In this document: in pieces, positions 1 through 6,160 of the stretch
Layout of the letters: the number at the start of each line of letters is the position of its first letter
Numbering within the stretch: the stretch's first letter is position 1
Source of the DNA: an uncultured Oscillospiraceae bacterium
GTDB taxonomy: Bacteria > Bacillota > Clostridia > Oscillospirales > Ruminococcaceae
Assembly (NCBI GenBank): GCA_904502045.1
Contig: CAJGEB010000032.1
Location: 1-9,271, forward strand
Direction: 5' to 3'
Length of the DNA: 9,271 nt
The notes under the pieces: model-generated
Databases searched by the model: none
What the model was told of the DNA's origin: nothing
The model's input: the letters and a program-made list of their open reading frames with translations, nothing else
Position numbers and translations under genes: made by a program

Positions 1-633
1 ATATATTTTTGAGTCGCTCGCAGAAATATCAATTACATTTATCTTTCCCGCATCTCCGCCAAGCGCAGACCAGTCGGTTATTTCTCCGCGGTATATTTTT
101 ATCGCTTCTTCTTTGGTTATGCTCTCTACCTTATTATTCACACTCGTAGTAAAGGCGACTCCGACACGTCCGATAAGTGTATACTCAAACTTTGCTTCGT
201 CCTTTTCTTCGTTCGGCAGCATCTCAATAAGGGCAATATCAGCACTACCGTCTTCAAGGGCACTATACAAATCCTCCCTCGTTTTCGCCGCCTTCGGATA
301 TACCGGCTCCTTCGTCACGTCAAACGGACTCTCAGGAGCATCCGGATACTCAAACACGGCAGACGGCAGCTTCGACAGGAATCTATAAGTGTATTCAGTC
401 GCCAAAATCTCAGGGTAATTGTCATAGCTAAGCTCAAAATTTATTCCCGCGCTTTCTCTCACCGAATACCCGTTTTCGTCAGGAACACTTGAGCTTATTT
501 CTCCGCCCGAGCTTGTCCCGCTGCTTGATCCCGCACCGCTTCCGGAGTTTTCACCCGCTCCGCTGCAGGCGCTCAGCAACACAGAGGACACCGCCATCAC
601 ACACGCAAGTAAAACGCAAATTTTTCTTTTCAT
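1..633 (-). CDS. PstS-like substrate-binding lipoprotein (N-terminal part, runs off left edge)
   Basis: This is an extracytoplasmic solute-binding lipoprotein, most like the phosphate-binding PstS family of ABC importers. It would be anchored on the outer face of the membrane and hand substrate to a permease that is not in the window. The 211 visible residues start MKRKICVLLACVMAVSSVLL and reach a lipobox LSAC, with the lipidated Cys at about residue 23. A Ser/Gly-rich linker follows (about 24-48). Family-like sequence includes SADIALIE and then VGVAFTTSVNN, SITKEEAIKIYRGEITDWSALGG, which matches the PstS pattern of Leu/Ile-Thr, IY-GxIxxW and GG. The usual SGT anion-binding motif would follow next, but the last visible residues (DISASDSKIY) do not clearly show it, so phosphate specificity is uncertain. 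The ATG is well placed behind AAAGGAG. The gene is divergent from the phage operon and is probably a host gene. Confidence 0.85.
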   Translation of the reverse strand, partial: MKRKICVLLACVMAVSSVLLSACSGAGENSGSGAGSSSGTSSGGEISSSVPDENGYSVRESAGINFELSYDNYPEILATEYTYRFLSKLPSAVFEYPDAPESPFDVTKEPVYPKAAKTREDLYSALEDGSADIALIEMLPNEEKDEAKFEYTLIGRVGVAFTTSVNNKVESITKEEAIKIYRGEITDWSALGGDAGKINVIDISASDSKIY

Positions 634-692
634 AAGTATGCTCCTTTCGAATTTTTTACCTTCATTTTCTTTTTTTGAGGGTTCCACCTCAC

Positions 693-720
693 TTATATAT
701 TAATATATATATATATATAT
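693..720. repeat. Alternating AT dinucleotide run
   Basis: A short TA/AT tract, nine uninterrupted AT units at 703-720 plus an interrupted flank from 693. It forms the spacer of the candidate lipoprotein promoter. Such tracts melt easily and can vary in length by slippage, which would change promoter spacing; that consequence is inference. Confidence 0.8.
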
Positions 721-726
721 CGTCAA
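699..726 (-). promoter_or_regulatory. Candidate sigma-A promoter for the lipoprotein gene
   Basis: Read on the minus strand there is TTGACG (721-726) as a -35 box and, 16 bases on, ATTAAT (699-704) as a weak -10 box matching four of six consensus bases. The spacer is pure alternating AT. It lies about 65 bases upstream of the lipoprotein ATG. The -35 match is good and the -10 match is mediocre, so the exact start point is uncertain. No clear Pho-box repeat was seen. Confidence 0.35.
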
Positions 727-826
727 GGACTTATCAACATTTTTGTAATATATTTCAAAATATTATTCATTTTATTGGTACCCCCCTTCTATTATCTTCT
801 CAAGGAAAAATTTCTCTGTCTTTTTC

Positions 827-840
827 AAGGTTGATACCTT
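827..840. promoter_or_regulatory. Small inverted repeat, possible operator
   Basis: AAGGT-TGAT-ACCTT is a perfect 5-base dyad around a 4-base centre. It overlaps the only TTGATA (-35-like) box in the region and lies just upstream of a TATAAT. This would be a suitable position for a repressor or activator of rightward transcription. A dyad this short can occur by chance in AT-rich DNA, and no regulator gene is visible. Confidence 0.25.
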
Positions 841-864
841 TGGGAAAAAATCAGGGGTTATAAT
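831..864 (+). promoter_or_regulatory. Possible rightward promoter (TATAAT, poorly spaced -35)
   Basis: A perfect -10 hexamer TATAAT lies at 859-864. The nearest -35-like box, TTGATA at 831-836, is 22 bases away, longer than the usual 16-18. No better -35 is present, so if this is a promoter it may need an activator, as many phage late promoters do. Transcription would start near 871 and meet the terminator at 907-933 after about 60 bases. Confidence 0.3.
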
Positions 865-880
865 TATATCATGGAATTGA

Positions 881-1165
881 ATGCAAGGAGCTCAAAATCC
901 ATTCCGTACCGGCCCTTTCGGTCGGTATTTTTTATTCTGTTTTTCGGTAGGTGATCTTATCCTTTCGTCTTTTCTCTCTAATGCGGCTCGGAACAATACT
1001 CCCCGTCGCACCAAAAAATCCAAAAAGAAAGCTGCTGCTCCGGCTTCTCCCTGCGCTTCTTGCTGCTGGAACAACGCCATTCTCTGCGGCAAAAACTTCT
1101 GTATTCTTCCGAATTGCATTCTCGGAAAGGAATATTCCTATGGCTCCAAAAACAAACAAAACTAA
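881..1165 (+). CDS. Doubtful cysteine-rich small reading frame overlapping terS
   Basis: This 94-codon frame is not recognised as any family. Its last 60 codons use the same codon style as the phage genes (AAC, TCC, GCT, CTC). They encode a Lys/Ala-rich stretch (TKKSKKKAAAPASP) followed by six cysteines within about 28 residues, ending 26 bases inside terS. Against it, the only ATG in frame (881) lacks a good ribosome site and the frame reads straight through the terminator hairpin at 907-933. There is no ATG, GTG or TTG in frame after the hairpin. It may be the tail of a broken gene, or chance. Confidence 0.2.
   Translation: MQGAQNPFRTGPFGRYFLFCFSVGDLILSSFLSNAARNNTPRRTKKSKKKAAAPASPCASCCWNNAILCGKNFCILPNCILGKEYSYGSKNKQN
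907..933 (+). terminator. Rho-independent terminator upstream of terS
   Basis: An 8-base-pair stem TACCGGCC / GGTCGGTA (907-914 with 920-927, one G-T wobble) closes a 5-base loop CTTTC. It is followed directly by TTTTTT and a further T-rich stretch. This is a classic intrinsic terminator for rightward transcription. No convincing gene ends just upstream. It either stops a short leader RNA from the TATAAT at 859-864, insulates the phage operon, or is left over from a lost upstream gene. Confidence 0.8.
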
Positions 1166-1373
1166 AAAAAAGATTATTTCCGAACTCGAAAAAATCGCTT
1201 TCTCTTCCGATTGCGACTCCGAGGTCAAGCTCAATTACCGCATCAAAGCTCTTGAGCTGCTCGGTAAGCACGTCGGGCTATTCGATTCGGACACTACACC
1301 CGACTGCTCAGACGACGGTCTTCTCGACGCCATAAAATCCTGCAGCAAGCTCTGGAAGGACGAGCTACTATGA
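1140..1373 (+). CDS. Phage terminase small subunit, short form
   Basis: In phages this protein recognises viral DNA and presents it to the large terminase subunit for cutting and packaging. The 77-residue product contains ISELEKIAFSSD and then RIKALELLGKHVGLFD, which matches the central/C-terminal part of Firmicutes terminase small subunits (IAF..., KALELLGKHLG-F). Family members are usually about 140-180 residues and begin with a helix-turn-helix; that domain is missing here. I chose ATG 1140 because AAAGG lies 9 bases upstream and the protein starts at a typical basic leader (MAPKTNKTKKK). The frame stays open back to GTG 951, but that extension shows no helix-turn-helix and lacks a ribosome site. 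The stop overlaps the terL start as ATGA, implying translational coupling. Confidence 0.8.
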   Translation: MAPKTNKTKKKIISELEKIAFSSDCDSEVKLNYRIKALELLGKHVGLFDSDTTPDCSDDGLLDAIKSCSKLWKDELL

Positions 1374-2602
1374 GCTTCTCTTTTTCCGGATTCTCTCAAA
1401 AGCAGCTAAAACTGCTCTCTTGGTGGACTAACCCCGATATCGCCTCCAAATACCGCTGCATCATCTGCGACGGCGCCGTCAGAAGCGGAAAGACCCTCGT
1501 TATGTCCCTCTCTTTTATCCTTTGGGCTATGTCAAGCTTTTCGGGTGAATCTTTTGCTATCTGCTCCAAAACTCTCAAAAACGCCGAGCGCAACATTATC
1601 GAACCGCTCCTGCGCATCAATTCCATTAAAAAGCGTTACGGCGTTAAATACTCTTCAAGCGACGGAGTCCTTTCTCTTGCTAATGCCGACGGCTCCAAAA
1701 ACACCTTCTACCTTTTCGGCGGAAAGGATAAGTCCTCTTTTTCCTATATTCAGGGTATTACCCTCGCAGGAGTTATGCTCGACGAGGTAGCTCTGATGCC
1801 GAAAAATTTCGTGGAACAGGCTGTTGCAAGATGCTCCGTCGACGGCTCGCGAATTTGGTTTAACTGCAATCCCGACTCCCCTGAGCACTGGTTTTATGAG
1901 GAGTGGATCCTCAAGTCAGAGGAGAAAAAGGCGCTCTATCTCCACTTCCTGATGAGCGATAATCCAAGCCTTTCAGACGATATCCTCGACACCTACGATA
2001 AGCTTTACAGCGGCGTTTTCCACAGCAGGTATATCCTCGGTCAGTGGACCCGCGCAGAAGGTCTTGTCTACCCAATGTTCGATAAGTCAGCTCACGTTCT
2101 TCCCGTTTCTGCACTCCCGCAGCAAGACGGTAAATTCTTCATCTCCATAGATTACGGTACCGTAAACCCATGCTCAATGGGTCTTTGGCTACTCAAAAAA
2201 GACTGCGCTTTTCGCATTGATGAATTTTACCACGACAGCAGAAAATCGGGAGTGCAGCTCACCGACGAGGAGTATTACCTGAAACTCGTACAGCTCGCAG
2301 GGGACCGCAGCATCTCCTGCATCATTATCGACCCCTCCGCCGCCAGCTTCATCACCTGTATCAGACGCCACGGTAAATTCAAAGTCCGCGGCGCTTCAAA
2401 TGACGTTCTGAACGGTATTCGGCTCGTTTCCTCCCTCCTCTCTGCAGGAAAAATCAAAATAGGCGAAAATTGCAAGGACTGTATCAGAGAATTCTCCGCT
2501 TATTCCTGGAACGACGACGCTTCCGGCGACCGCGTCGTTAAACAGTTCGATCACGCAATGGATGATCTGCGCTATTTCGCCTACTCCGTTATGCGCCGCT
2601 GA
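1370..2602 (+). CDS. Phage terminase large subunit (packaging ATPase and nuclease)
   Basis: This is the motor that translocates DNA into the prohead and cuts it. The 410-residue protein has both domains. In the ATPase half there is a Walker A motif GAVRSGKT (residues 35-42), a Walker B motif VMLDEVALMP (135-144) with catalytic Asp-Glu, and a coupling-type motif WFNCNPDSPEHW (163-174). In the C-terminal RNase H-like nuclease half there are the acidic positions expected of the family: DYG (Asp261), IIIDPSAA (Asp321) and HAMDDLRY (Asp398/399). The length is normal for PBSX/A118-type large subunits and no key residue is missing, so it should be functional. The ATG overlaps the terS stop by four bases. 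It is followed after 18 bases by the portal gene. Confidence 0.95.
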   Translation: MSFSFSGFSQKQLKLLSWWTNPDIASKYRCIICDGAVRSGKTLVMSLSFILWAMSSFSGESFAICSKTLKNAERNIIEPLLRINSIKKRYGVKYSSSDGVLSLANADGSKNTFYLFGGKDKSSFSYIQGITLAGVMLDEVALMPKNFVEQAVARCSVDGSRIWFNCNPDSPEHWFYEEWILKSEEKKALYLHFLMSDNPSLSDDILDTYDKLYSGVFHSRYILGQWTRAEGLVYPMFDKSAHVLPVSALPQQDGKFFISIDYGTVNPCSMGLWLLKKDCAFRIDEFYHDSRKSGVQLTDEEYYLKLVQLAGDRSISCIIIDPSAASFITCIRRHGKFKVRGASNDVLNGIRLVSSLLSAGKIKIGENCKDCIREFSAYSWNDDASGDRVVKQFDHAMDDLRYFAYSVMRR

Positions 2603-2616
2603 CAAAATTATTTTTT

Positions 2617-2625
2617 AGAGGTGAT
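2617..2625 (+). promoter_or_regulatory. Ribosome-binding-like AGAGGTGAT containing the portal GTG start
   Basis: AGAGGTGAT is an excellent complement to the 16S rRNA 3' end, yet the chosen portal start codon GTG (2621-2623) is inside it. No ATG, GTG or TTG follows at normal spacing: the next GTG in frame is 2660. The encoded start MIPTLF is what portal proteins of this family usually look like. Either GTG 2621 is used with a weak upstream site through coupling to terL, or a rare start such as ATT is used. Confidence 0.35.
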
Positions 2626-3961
2626 TCCAACGCTATTCCAAAACAAATCTTTAAAATCCGTGCTCGGAACCAGCCCTGCTATCTCCGACGAAATGTACTC
2701 CAACGTACACTTGTGGAACGACATCTATTCGGGGCAGGCTCCTTGGCTGTCGGGCTCGGTGAAGTCCCTCAACCTTGCCGCCGCCATCTCCTCTGAGCTC
2801 GCAAGACTCGTTACCCTTGAGATGTCCTCATCCATTACCGGCGGCAAAAGAGCTGATTTCCTCTCCAAACAGTACGCTCCCGTACTCAAAAACCTACGCC
2901 GCGCGGTAGAATTCGCCTGCGCAGGCGGCGGTGTTGTCTTTAAGCCTTATCTGAGCGGTAAAAACATCGGCGTCGATATTATCCGTTCCGACCAATTTTT
3001 TCCGATTGCGTTTGACTGCTCCGGAAATATCTCCTCTGCCGTTTTTATTTCCCGTAAAAAAATAGGCAAAAAGTACTTCGCTCTTCTTGAGATTCACGAG
3101 CTTTCCGAAAACGGAGTCGAAATCACAAACACCGCCTACTCTTCGGATTCCCCCTACTCACTCGGCTCAAAGGTAGCTCTCTCTTGCGTAGACGAGTGGG
3201 CTTCCCGCGCTGCTAAGGTTCGCATTTCCGGCGTATCCTCCCCGCTCTTCGCTTACTTTAAAATGCCCTTCGCCAACAACCTCGATCCTGATTCTCCTCT
3301 CGGAGTATCGGCTTTTTCAAGAGCCGTCGGGCTCATCGAACAGGCGGACAAGCACTTCGCTTCTATTATGTGGGAGTATGAAGGCAGCGAACTTGCGGTA
3401 GATGCAAGTATTGACCTTTTCGCAAAAGACGATGCGGGTAACATTACTCTCCCCAAGGGAAAAGAACGCCTTTTCCGCGCTTTCGACATTGATTCTCTGC
3501 GCGACGGAGCTTTCCTCAAACAGTTCTCCCCGCAAATCAGAGATACCTCTCTCTTTAACGGTCTGGATAAGATATTTAAGCGCATCGAATTTAACTGCGG
3601 TCTTTCCTACGGCTCAATATCCGAACCCTCTTCCTCTGAATTTACCGCTACCGAGATTATCAGCTCAAAACAGCGGATGTATTCCACCGTTTCGGATATT
3701 CAAAAGTCCCTTGAAAATGCTCTGCGCGACCTGATACGCGCCATCAACGTCTGGACCTCTGCCGCAAAGCTTGCTCCGGAAGGTGAGTATGATCTTTCTT
3801 TTTCTTGGGACGATTCCATTATTATCGACGCTTCCGCCGAGCAGAAGATCCGTCTTGAAGAGGTAAACTCGGGAATTTTAGCTCCTGAACAGTACCTCTC
3901 CTGGAGATACGGTCTTTCTCTTGAGGAAGCTAAAAAATTATTACCTAAAAAGGATGTGTAA
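2621..3961 (+). CDS. Phage portal protein (A118/SPP1-gp6-like)
   Basis: The portal is a ring at one capsid vertex through which DNA enters and leaves; it docks the terminase and later the neck proteins. The 446-residue product opens with a family-like stretch (SLKSVLGTSPAIS, then LWNDIYSGQAPWL). Further family-like parts are an AAAISSELARLVTLEMSS helix (about 53-70), FACAGGGVVFKPYL (98-111), IIRSDQFFPI (120-129), and a late segment with TATEIISSKQRMYSTVSDIQ (343-362), where other portals carry the helix lining the channel. The length is normal for the A118 family. The start at GTG 2621 is a choice, discussed under the ribosome-site entry. It ends four bases before the scaffold gene. No MuF-type minor capsid gene follows, although A118-like phages usually have one here. 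Confidence 0.92.
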   Translation: MIPTLFQNKSLKSVLGTSPAISDEMYSNVHLWNDIYSGQAPWLSGSVKSLNLAAAISSELARLVTLEMSSSITGGKRADFLSKQYAPVLKNLRRAVEFACAGGGVVFKPYLSGKNIGVDIIRSDQFFPIAFDCSGNISSAVFISRKKIGKKYFALLEIHELSENGVEITNTAYSSDSPYSLGSKVALSCVDEWASRAAKVRISGVSSPLFAYFKMPFANNLDPDSPLGVSAFSRAVGLIEQADKHFASIMWEYEGSELAVDASIDLFAKDDAGNITLPKGKERLFRAFDIDSLRDGAFLKQFSPQIRDTSLFNGLDKIFKRIEFNCGLSYGSISEPSSSEFTATEIISSKQRMYSTVSDIQKSLENALRDLIRAINVWTSAAKLAPEGEYDLSFSWDDSIIIDASAEQKIRLEEVNSGILAPEQYLSWRYGLSLEEAKKLLPKKDV

Positions 3962-3964
3962 GCT

Positions 3965-4426
3965 TTGGATATCTTTAACTTACTGAACAAACACGGTATT
4001 AAGCTCTCCGCGGATAAAAGCGCTGCATTCAAAAGAGATTTTAAATCCGCTTTTCTTTCCAGGGCGGAGTTCGACACCTCCGTCGCCGAGCTTAAAGCTA
4101 AATTCGAAAGCGAGTCCGCCGCTCTTAAAGAGGACTTTTCAAAAAAAGAGTACGGCTTCCTCGCCGCGCGGCTCGTTGACTCCTATGAATTTTCCTGCCC
4201 GCTCGCAAAAGAGGCCGCTCTTACAAAGCTTATCTCCTCAGCTTTGCCGGTAGAAAACGGCGAGCTTGTGGGCGGTGCGGAATTTATTGATTCCATCAAA
4301 AAGGAAAATCCCGCTGCATTTTCCTCTTCACCCATTGAACTTTCCGTTACAGGCTCAACCGACGGTAAATCCGGACGCTTCTTCTCAAAATCTTCCCTCA
4401 GATCCGCTTTCGGACTTCCCGTCTGA
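3965..4426 (+). CDS. Phage scaffolding protein, GP20-like
   Basis: It is likely to be the internal scaffold that guides capsid assembly and is then lost. The 153-residue protein has a charged, helix-forming region with coiled-coil character (about 36-62, AELKAKFESESAALKEDF). The following stretch, LVDSYEFSCPLAKEAALTKL and on to GGAEFIDSIKKENPAAF, resembles the second half of GP20-type minor structural/scaffold proteins, in which a short 'lld...gel.g..e.i..lk...p.lF' pattern occurs. The C-terminal 35 residues are Ser-rich and basic, fitting the part that contacts coat protein. It is somewhat shorter than usual (about 180-200). The start is TTG 3965, behind AAAAAGG embedded in the end of the portal gene. 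Its position directly before the capsid gene supports the role. No protease gene is seen. Confidence 0.75.
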   Translation: MDIFNLLNKHGIKLSADKSAAFKRDFKSAFLSRAEFDTSVAELKAKFESESAALKEDFSKKEYGFLAARLVDSYEFSCPLAKEAALTKLISSALPVENGELVGGAEFIDSIKKENPAAFSSSPIELSVTGSTDGKSGRFFSKSSLRSAFGLPV

Positions 4427-4455
4427 TCATCACTTTTTAAAAGGAGTTTTTATTT

Positions 4456-5346
4456 ATGTCAAACAGTATCTCTTTAGCCCAGAAGTATCTCCCTATGCTC
4501 GATGAAACCTATCAGCTTTCCTCCCTCACCGCTCCCCTCGACTATAACGTTGTGGATTATTCCGGCGGAAACGTCGTAAAGATCTTCAAGACCTCCATGC
4601 AGGGACTCGCAGACTACGACAGAAACACCGGTTTTGTTGACGGCAGCGTTACCGGTTCCTGGGAAACCCTCACCCTTAAACGCGACAGAGCAAGAAGCTT
4701 TATCATCGACCGTATGGACAACGATGAAACCTTGGATCAGGCTTTCGGTTCCCTCGCAGGTGAATTTATCAGAACAAAGGTAGCTCCCGAGGTCGACGCC
4801 TACCGTTTCTCCGCCTACGCCTCCACCGAGGGTATCGGCAGCGCAAGCGGTACTCTCACCGAATCCACCATCATCGACGCCATAGATGCCGCCGTTCAGG
4901 CTATGGATGAAAATGAGGTGCCCTACGAGGATAGGATCCTCTTCATCACTCCCGCAAACTACGCTCTGCTCAAAAAGGCTACCGCCGATATGCGCTTTGC
5001 AAGTGTAAACGATAGCCAGCTCAACAGTAATTTCGAAATGTACGACGGTATGAGGGTGGTAAAGGTTCCTCAGCGCCGCTTCAAGACCGCTGTTACCCTC
5101 TGCGACGGTTCCTCCTCCGATCAGCTCGACGGCGGATTTACTCCTGCAGAAGATGCAAAGGATATCAACTTTATGATAATCCACCCCTGCGCAGTTCTGC
5201 AGGTTCCCAAGCACACCCTCCCCCGCATCTTCTCCCCCGAGGAAAACCAGAAGGCTGACGCTTGGAAGTTCGACTACCGCATCTACCACGATGCTTTCGT
5301 ACTCCCCAACAAGCTCAGCGGTGTCTATCTCCACGCAAAAGCTTAA
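4456..5346 (+). CDS. Major capsid protein (HK97 fold)
   Basis: This is the coat protein forming the icosahedral shell. The 296-residue product begins MSNSISLAQKYLPMLDETYQ and has the motif SWETLTLKRDRARSFIIDRM (68-87) followed by DNDET. This block, with a helix ending in VAPEVDAYRFSAYA (109-122), is typical of A118-like and related Clostridia capsid proteins. Further on are PYEDRILFITPANYALL and a C-terminal WKFDYRIYHDAFVLPNK. There is no N-terminal delta domain, fitting use of a separate scaffold rather than protease maturation. The ribosome site AAAAGGAG is 9 bases before the ATG and is the strongest in the operon, as expected for the most abundant protein. A 286-codon frame on the opposite strand is a shadow. 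Confidence 0.93.
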   Translation: MSNSISLAQKYLPMLDETYQLSSLTAPLDYNVVDYSGGNVVKIFKTSMQGLADYDRNTGFVDGSVTGSWETLTLKRDRARSFIIDRMDNDETLDQAFGSLAGEFIRTKVAPEVDAYRFSAYASTEGIGSASGTLTESTIIDAIDAAVQAMDENEVPYEDRILFITPANYALLKKATADMRFASVNDSQLNSNFEMYDGMRVVKVPQRRFKTAVTLCDGSSSDQLDGGFTPAEDAKDINFMIIHPCAVLQVPKHTLPRIFSPEENQKADAWKFDYRIYHDAFVLPNKLSGVYLHAKA

Positions 5347-5382
5347 TTTTACACCTAATTTTAACTCGAAAGGAGATATTCT

Positions 5383-5739
5383 ATGTCCTGCGCCGACTAT
5401 GGCTTTTACTCTTCTTCATACGGCGGCCGTGTTATCCCTTTAGGCGAATTTGAGGAACTCGAAAAACGCGCCTGCGAATATCTCTCCGCAGTAACCTTCG
5501 GAAGATTTTCCTCTTTACCTCTCGATGACCGCAAAAGATCCGCTGTTTGCGCAGTAGCCGAGGCTATCTTCACAAACAATTCCGGCGGCGGTATTGCCGA
5601 AGAAAAGGTGGGTGACGTAAGCGTTCGCTACGTCCGCGGAATATCAAACACCGAGTCCCCCTCAAGACGCCTCTATAATACGGCTATGCGATATCTTGCC
5701 GATACCGGCACTATGTTCAGGGGGAGCCGAAATGTATAA
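5383..5739 (+). CDS. Head-tail adaptor (connector) protein
   Basis: This is likely the first neck ring that binds below the portal (gp6/gp15-like adaptor). The 118-residue protein is predicted to be mostly helical. It begins with CADYGFYSSSYGG and continues with EFEELEKRACEYLSAVTFGR, AVCAVAEAIFTNN, GIAEEKVGDVSVRYV and ends with RRLYNTAMRYLADTGTMFRG. The 'ADY-FY...YGG', 'GDVSV-Y' and 'A..YL..TG..-RG' pattern is typical of the adaptor encoded just after the capsid gene in A118-like and Clostridia phages. The start ATG 5383 follows GAAAGGAGAT. The gene overlaps the next by 8 bases, so translation is probably coupled. Confidence 0.85.
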   Translation: MSCADYGFYSSSYGGRVIPLGEFEELEKRACEYLSAVTFGRFSSLPLDDRKRSAVCAVAEAIFTNNSGGGIAEEKVGDVSVRYVRGISNTESPSRRLYNTAMRYLADTGTMFRGSRNV

Positions 5740-6160
5740 AGATACAGTTACGATATACAACCGCCGCTTTAATCCCACCTCCCTTTCTTTTGATTATTTT
5801 AAAAGAATAATCGACGGTGTAATGTTCCAAGGCACTCACGCAGTAACCTCCGTGAAGGGCGGAATCGTGGGAGCAAACTCCTTTAAGGTATTTATCCCCG
5901 CCGACGCAAAATCACGCGACGGTATGCCTTACCTTCCCCCTGACGAGTTTAGTTCCTGCACCGACTCCGCTTTCACGTTGCAAGTGGAGGATATTATCGT
6001 AAAGGGAGCCTGTCCTTACGAGATACCGCCCAAATCCGAAAATGACGTATTGTCCGATTTTTACGATTCCTTCCAAATCCTCAGTATTTCCGATTTTTCT
6101 TTCGGTTCCCGCCGCACAAAGCACCTCGTAGCTTCCGGCGGAGATTGGAGGGGCAGATGA
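5732..6160 (+). CDS. Minor capsid / head-closure protein
   Basis: This is probably the stopper-type neck protein that closes the head below the adaptor. The 142 residues begin MYKDTVTIYNRR and include FKRIIDGVMFQ, VGANSFKVFIPADAK, GMPYLPPDEF and DVLSDFYDSFQILSISDF. This resembles the conserved 'YKDTVTLYNR...G...V...A...YLPP.E' minor capsid proteins found at this position in Firmicutes siphophages. The start at ATG 5732 is preferred over ATG 5696 because AGGGGGAG lies 5 bases upstream and the MYKDTVT start fits the family; the longer start would overlap the adaptor gene by 44 bases. Its stop overlaps the next start as ATGA. The function as stopper is inferred from order and length. Confidence 0.75.
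   Translation: MYKDTVTIYNRRFNPTSLSFDYFKRIIDGVMFQGTHAVTSVKGGIVGANSFKVFIPADAKSRDGMPYLPPDEFSSCTDSAFTLQVEDIIVKGACPYEIPPKSENDVLSDFYDSFQILSISDFSFGSRRTKHLVASGGDWRGR

Larger units (their letters stand above)
634..1139. other. Intergenic region between host lipoprotein and phage operon
   Basis: This 506-base stretch has no well-supported gene. The left half is AT-rich and holds the candidate lipoprotein promoter, the AT run, the small dyad and a TATAAT. The terminator sits at 907-933. From about 945 to 1139 the base composition changes to the pyrimidine-rich, coding-like style of the phage genes, and one frame looks codon-biased but has no good start. No tRNA, integrase or recognisable attachment site was seen. 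The host-phage boundary probably lies somewhere between about 740 and 945, but this is inference. Confidence 0.6.

Noticed and set aside
113..388. 91-codon plus-strand frame
   Set aside because: It is antisense to the lipoprotein gene, which has a signal peptide, lipobox and family motifs.
693..720. AT run as a replication origin or CRISPR-like repeat
   Set aside because: It is a simple dinucleotide tract with no iterons, DnaA boxes or spacer structure around it.
951..1139. Extension of terS to GTG 951
   Set aside because: The extra 63 residues have no helix-turn-helix or family pattern and the GTG has no usable upstream ribosome site, whereas ATG 1140 does.
892..1271. Several overlapping minus-strand frames across the terS upstream region
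   Set aside because: They lack ribosome sites, overlap one another and oppose terS; they look like composition artefacts.
4474..5334. 286-codon minus-strand frame opposite the major capsid gene
   Set aside because: The plus-strand protein is a clear capsid protein with a strong ribosome site. The antisense frame stays open because the gene rarely uses codons whose complement is a stop, and its translation resembles no family.
5696..5731. Longer start of the head-closure gene at ATG 5696
   Set aside because: It overlaps the adaptor gene by 44 bases, and ATG 5732 has AGGGGGAG upstream and the family-like MYKDTVT start.
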